A DNA stretch of 64,000 nt from Pusillimonas sp. T7-7. GTDB lineage: Bacteria > Pseudomonadota > Gammaproteobacteria > Burkholderiales > Burkholderiaceae_B. Positions 60,279 to 64,000 of this stretch are shown one piece after another. Positions within the stretch are counted from its first letter, which is position 1. The number at the start of each line of letters is the position of its first letter. The position numbers and the translations under genes are program-made. The stretch is from contig NC_015458.1 of the NCBI RefSeq assembly GCF_000209655.1, positions 62,001 to 126,000 of the forward strand, read 5' to 3'. The notes beneath the pieces are model-generated. The model had not been told where the DNA came from. It did not search any database and saw only the letters and a list, made by a program, of their open reading frames with translations.

Positions 60279-62174
60279 TTGAACAACTCGTTTTCCAAAG
60301 TTGCGATCTGGATGGTGATTGCGCTGGTTCTGTTTACTGTATTCAAGCAGTTCGACGGGCGCGCCACCACCACCGAGACCGTAACTTATACCCAGTTCAT
60401 GAAAGATGCACAGGCTGGGCGCATCAACAAGGTAGATATTCAGGGCGATACGCTGCATGTCACGCCTGATGCCGGCCGTCCGTACAGCCTGACATCGCCT
60501 GGCGACCTCTGGATGGTTCCCGAGCTGGTCAAGTCCGGTGTGCAGGTTTCAGGCAAGGCCCGCGAAGAGCCTTCTTTCCTGACCAGTTTGTTCATATCCT
60601 GGTTCCCCATGCTGTTGCTGATCGGGGTCTGGATCTTCTTCATGCGTCAAATGCAGGGCGGCGGCAAGGGCGGGGCATTCAGCTTCGGCAAGTCACGCGC
60701 CCGCATGCTCGACGAAAACACCAACAACATCACCTTTGCTGATGTCGCCGGCTGCGACGAAGCTAAGGAAGATGTCCAGGAGTTGGTCGACTTCCTGCGC
60801 GATCCTACCAAGTTCCAGCGCCTGGGCGGCCGCATCCCGCGTGGCGTGCTTATGGTGGGTTCGCCTGGTACAGGTAAAACCCTGCTGGCCAAGGCCATTG
60901 CCGGCGAAGCCAAGGTACCGTTCTTTAGCATTTCCGGTTCCGACTTTGTCGAAATGTTTGTCGGTGTCGGCGCCGCTCGCGTGCGTGACATGTTCGAAAA
61001 TGCCAAGAAACAGGCGCCTTGCATCATCTTCATCGACGAAATCGATGCGGTTGGTCGCCAGCGTGGGGCAGGCCTGGGCGGTGGTAACGACGAACGCGAA
61101 CAAACACTCAACCAGCTGCTGGTCGAAATGGACGGCTTCGAAACGGGGCAGGGCGTGTTGGTCGTTGCCGCCACCAACCGCCCCGACGTACTCGATCCGG
61201 CGCTTTTGCGCCCAGGCCGCTTTGACCGCCAGGTTGTGGTTTCCCTGCCGGATATCCGTGGCCGTGAACAGATCCTGAAGGTTCATATGCGTAAGGTGCC
61301 GCTGGCTACCAACGTAGATGCCCTGGTACTTGCCCGCGGAACCCCCGGTTTTTCCGGTGCTGACCTGGCCAACCTGGTCAACGAGGCCGCTTTGTTCGCT
61401 GCTCGACGCAATGGCCGCACAGTCGACATGAGCGACTTTGAAAAGGCCAAAGACAAAATCATCATGGGCGCCGAGCGCCGCTCTATCGTCATGCCCGAAG
61501 AAGAGCGTCGCAATACGGCATACCACGAATCCGGCCATGCGCTGGTGGCGCGTCTGTTACCCAAGACTGATCCGGTCCACAAAGTCACCATCATCCCGCG
61601 TGGCCGTGCTTTGGGTGTAACCATGCAGTTGCCTGAAGGCGACCGCTACAGCATGGACAAGGAACGCCTGCTTAATACCATCGCCGTACTATTTGGTGGT
61701 CGTATCGCCGAAGAAGTCTTCATGAATCAAATGACGACTGGCGCGTCCAACGATTTCGAGCGTGCCACAGCCATTGCCCGCGACATCGTTACGCGCTATG
61801 GCATGACCGACTCTTTAGGGCCGGTGGTGTATGCCGAGAACGAGGGCGAGGTATTCCTGGGCCGCAGCGTGACCAAAACCACGCATGTGTCTGAAGCAAC
61901 CATGCAAAAAGTCGATCACGAAATTCGCCTGATCATCGACGAGCAGTACACCATTGCACGCAAGCTTATCGAAGATAACCGCGACAAAATGGAAGCCATG
62001 GCGGCTGCCTTGCTCGAGTGGGAAACCATTGATGCCGATCAAATCAACGACATCATGGAAGGGCGTCCGCCTCGCGCACCGAAAGTGGTCGAACCCAACA
62101 ACGACACGTCCGACCACACGCCCCCTACCGGCCTGACGTCGGCCGGCGGCAATGCGGCAACAACACCGGTATAG
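60279..62174 (+). CDS. ftsH: ATP-dependent zinc metalloprotease FtsH
   Basis: 631 residues from TTG 60279. TAGGAGG at 60266-60272 sits 6 nt upstream of this TTG and would overlap the earlier TTG at 60273, so the second is the start. Two membrane helices (about 5-24 and 97-118) enclose a periplasmic domain. The AAA+ module has Walker A GSPGTGKT (194-201), and the protease site is HESGH (416-420). It forms a hexamer in the inner membrane and degrades misassembled membrane proteins and short-lived regulators. folP follows after 16 nt. Confidence 0.97.
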   Translation: MNNSFSKVAIWMVIALVLFTVFKQFDGRATTTETVTYTQFMKDAQAGRINKVDIQGDTLHVTPDAGRPYSLTSPGDLWMVPELVKSGVQVSGKAREEPSFLTSLFISWFPMLLLIGVWIFFMRQMQGGGKGGAFSFGKSRARMLDENTNNITFADVAGCDEAKEDVQELVDFLRDPTKFQRLGGRIPRGVLMVGSPGTGKTLLAKAIAGEAKVPFFSISGSDFVEMFVGVGAARVRDMFENAKKQAPCIIFIDEIDAVGRQRGAGLGGGNDEREQTLNQLLVEMDGFETGQGVLVVAATNRPDVLDPALLRPGRFDRQVVVSLPDIRGREQILKVHMRKVPLATNVDALVLARGTPGFSGADLANLVNEAALFAARRNGRTVDMSDFEKAKDKIIMGAERRSIVMPEEERRNTAYHESGHALVARLLPKTDPVHKVTIIPRGRALGVTMQLPEGDRYSMDKERLLNTIAVLFGGRIAEEVFMNQMTTGASNDFERATAIARDIVTRYGMTDSLGPVVYAENEGEVFLGRSVTKTTHVSEATMQKVDHEIRLIIDEQYTIARKLIEDNRDKMEAMAAALLEWETIDADQINDIMEGRPPRAPKVVEPNNDTSDHTPPTGLTSAGGNAATTPV

Positions 62175-62190
62175 ACTCCATACGTAGCAT

Positions 62191-63033
62191 ATGAGTCCAA
62201 CCTTGCTTTGTGGGCGCTTCGAGTTGCATTTCGAGCGCCCATTCATAATGGGGATCGTCAACGTCACTCCTGACTCGTTTTCAGATGGCGATCAGCATTT
62301 CCAGACCGACGAGGCTATTGCCCATGCCCGGCTGCTGATCGAGCAGGGCGCCGATATTCTTGATATTGGCGGCGAGTCGACCAGGCCAGGCGCTGAGCCG
62401 GTACCGGCTCAAGAAGAACTCAAGCGCATCCTGCCTGTCATAGAAGCCTTGCGGTCGGCCGACATCCCCCTTTCCATTGATACCTTCAAACCCGAAGTCA
62501 TGCGCAAAGCGCTTGATGCCGGCGCAGACCTTATCAACGATATCTACGGTTTCCGGCAACCCGGGGCCATAGAAGCTGTTGCTGATTCAAGCTGCGGTTT
62601 ATGCGTCATGCATATGCAGGGCGAGCCCAAGACCATGCAGCGCACGCCGCAGTATGACGATGTCATGCGCGATGTTCAGCAGTTCCTGCACGAACGCGTG
62701 TCGGTCATGCTGGCTGCCGGCATAGACAAGCGGCGTATCACCCTGGATCCGGGTTTTGGCTTTGGCAAGACCCCTGAACAAAACTATCGTCTATTACGTC
62801 GGCTGCAAGAACTGGACAGCCTGGGTTGCCCTTGGTTCATCGGCCTATCGCGCAAATCCATGATTGGCCATGTGACCGGCCGGGTCCCAGCCGAACGGGT
62901 GGCAGGCAGCATTGCCGCCGCTTTGGCGGCTGTGGCGCGCGGGGCTCATATAATCCGTGTGCACGATGTTGCCGAGACGGTAGATGCGGTAAAAGTATGG
63001 AGTGCAATTGAACACGGAGCTTTTTATGACTGA
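62191..63033 (+). CDS. folP: Dihydropteroate synthase
   Basis: 280 residues. It joins p-aminobenzoate to the pterin pyrophosphate made by Fol[16 protein letters not shown] (about 20-34), [45 protein letters not shown] and the final IIRVHDV are the family motifs. It lies between ftsH and glmM as in most proteobacteria and overlaps glmM by 8 nt. Confidence 0.97.
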   Translation: MSPTLLCGRFELHFERPFIMGIVNVTPDSFSDGDQHFQTDEAIAHARLLIEQGADILDIGGESTRPGAEPVPAQEELKRILPVIEALRSADIPLSIDTFKPEVMRKALDAGADLINDIYGFRQPGAIEAVADSSCGLCVMHMQGEPKTMQRTPQYDDVMRDVQQFLHERVSVMLAAGIDKRRITLDPGFGFGKTPEQNYRLLRRLQELDSLGCPWFIGLSRKSMIGHVTGRVPAERVAGSIAAALAAVARGAHIIRVHDVAETVDAVKVWSAIEHGAFYD

Positions 63034-64000
63034 GCGCAAATATTTTGGCACCGACGGGGTGCGTGGTGAAGTGGGCGGTGCGACCATCAATGCCGAATTC
63101 GCGTTGCGCCTGGGCTACGCCGCCGGCCGGGTGCTGGCGCGCAAGCACCCTGGCAGAGGTCGTCCAGCTGTAGTAATCGGCAAAGACACCCGTATTTCCG
63201 GCTATATGCTGGAATCTGCCCTGGAAGCCGGTTTATCGGCGGCCGGCATCGACGTACTGCTGGCCGGGCCCGTGCCGACGCCCGCTGTGGCCTACCTGAC
63301 CCGTGCTTTACGCCTGGTAGCAGGTATTGTGATCAGTGCCTCCCACAATCCGTATCAAGACAACGGCATCAAGTTCTTTTCGGCATCGGGCATGAAATTA
63401 CCCGACGAAATTGAAGCCGAAATTGAAGCCGCCATTCATGAACCGCTAGGCTGCGTAAGTTCGGAAAATCTGGGCAAGGCGCGTCGCATTGACGATTCAG
63501 CCGGGCGCTATATCGAGTTTTGTAAAAGTACCTTCCCCAACGAGCTTGATTTGTCAGGGTTTTCCATTGTGGTCGATGCTGCCCATGGCGCTGCCTATCA
63601 AGTGGCTCCACATGTTTTTCGCGAGCTGGGGGCAGAGGTCTTCGCTATCGGATGCCAGCCGGACGGACTCAACATCAACGAAGGCGTGGGCGCCATGCAC
63701 CCCGAACGCCTGGTCTCTGAAGTGCAGGCCAGGGGCGCCGATTTGGGTATTGCGCTGGATGGCGATGCCGACCGCTTGCAGATGGTGGATGGCAGCGGGC
63801 GCCTTTATAACGGCGACGAACTGCTTTATGCCATTGTTTGCGATCGCATGACCCAGGGTCCGGTCGAAGGCGTAGTGGGTACGCTCATGACCAATCTGGG
63901 TTTCGAAAAGCAGATGGAGGCATTGGGCGTTGGCTTTGCACGTGCCAAAGTCGGCGATCGCTATGTACTGGAAGGCATGCAAAGCCGTGGATGGTTGTAT
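63026..64000 (+). CDS. glmM: Phosphoglucosamine mutase, 3' end outside window
   Basis: The frame opens at ATG 63026, inside the end of folP, and runs without stop to the window edge (325 codons visible of about 450). It begins [17 protein letters not shown]; the phosphoserine loop is [16 protein letters not shown] (about residues 100-115) and the metal loop is LDGDADR (about 245-251). It converts glucosamine-6-phosphate to glucosamine-1-phosphate for peptidoglycan and LPS. The sugar- and phosphate-binding C-terminus is beyond the window. Confidence 0.97.
   Translation, partial: MTERKYFGTDGVRGEVGGATINAEFALRLGYAAGRVLARKHPGRGRPAVVIGKDTRISGYMLESALEAGLSAAGIDVLLAGPVPTPAVAYLTRALRLVAGIVISASHNPYQDNGIKFFSASGMKLPDEIEAEIEAAIHEPLGCVSSENLGKARRIDDSAGRYIEFCKSTFPNELDLSGFSIVVDAAHGAAYQVAPHVFRELGAEVFAIGCQPDGLNINEGVGAMHPERLVSEVQARGADLGIALDGDADRLQMVDGSGRLYNGDELLYAIVCDRMTQGPVEGVVGTLMTNLGFEKQMEALGVGFARAKVGDRYVLEGMQSRGWLY

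Noticed and set aside
1..64000. CRISPR arrays, insertion sequences or prophage
   Set aside because: Reading the whole window showed no regularly spaced repeats, transposase or phage structural proteins; the only tyrosine recombinase is XerD.

Overview
The window looks like a chromosomal segment of a betaproteobacterium of the order Burkholderiales, most likely family Alcaligenaceae (Bordetella / Pusillimonas-like). The evidence is four Bug-type periplasmic solute receptors with no partner permeases beside them, and house-keeping gene orders typical of that group: hda divergent from purM, tsaE-amiC-mutL-miaA, pcnB-folK, ffs-dnaX-ybaB-recR, carA-carB and yhbY/rlmE-ftsH-folP-glmM. I see no transposase, integrase of a mobile element, phage gene or CRISPR array.

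Layout. 1-2825: three tightly overlapping genes (MaoC-type hydratase, family III CoA-transferase, CitE-type lyase) that fit an itaconate/mesaconate degradation route. 2835-12051: core genes folK, pcnB, a HAD phosphatase, hda, purM, miaA, mutL, amiC and tsaE. 12062-12962: an AEC-family permease whose last helix is put out of frame by a C7 tract. 13158-23669: a catabolic region with three Bug receptors, tRNA-Arg(CCU), a LysR/AtuA cluster and an IclR-thiolase-DUF35-Bug-acyl-CoA synthetase operon. 23847-25757: a beta-propeller protein with an unusual TPR/winged-helix regulator. 25820-27285: ybaK and xerD. 27281-30430: a 44-bp perfect palindrome, then modABC and modE with a clear ModE operator. 30498-36501: an AddB/AddA-like nuclease-helicase pair. 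36556-39657: SRP RNA, dnaX, ybaB, recR. 39757-42392: an ABC importer of NitT/TauT type. 42423-45711: radical SAM protein, YcaQ-like DNA glycosylase and transaldolase, with a LexA-type box inside a 20-bp-armed hairpin. 45874-50280: carAB. 50291-57992: accessory block (SDR, phosphatase, uracil/xanthine permease, fumarase-Bug-lyase operon, GntR). 58292-64000: greA, yhbY, rlmE, ftsH, folP and the 5' part of glmM.

How genes work together. The accessory blocks share one design: a local regulator (LysR, IclR or GntR), a Bug receptor that captures a carboxylate, and CoA- or fumarate-producing enzymes that feed central metabolism. The molybdate genes form a self-contained control loop: ModE is encoded tail to tail with modC, and its probable site overlaps the modA promoter. 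Genome maintenance is heavily represented (mutL, addAB-like pair, recR, dnaX, YcaQ-like glycosylase, SOS-box radical SAM gene, xerD, hda). The most interesting signals are the LexA box/hairpin that may also hide a ribosome-binding site, the 44-bp palindrome at the xerD start, the frameshifted AEC permease, the in-frame A-AAA-AAG slippery site in dnaX, and the lyase-Bug-fumarase operon.
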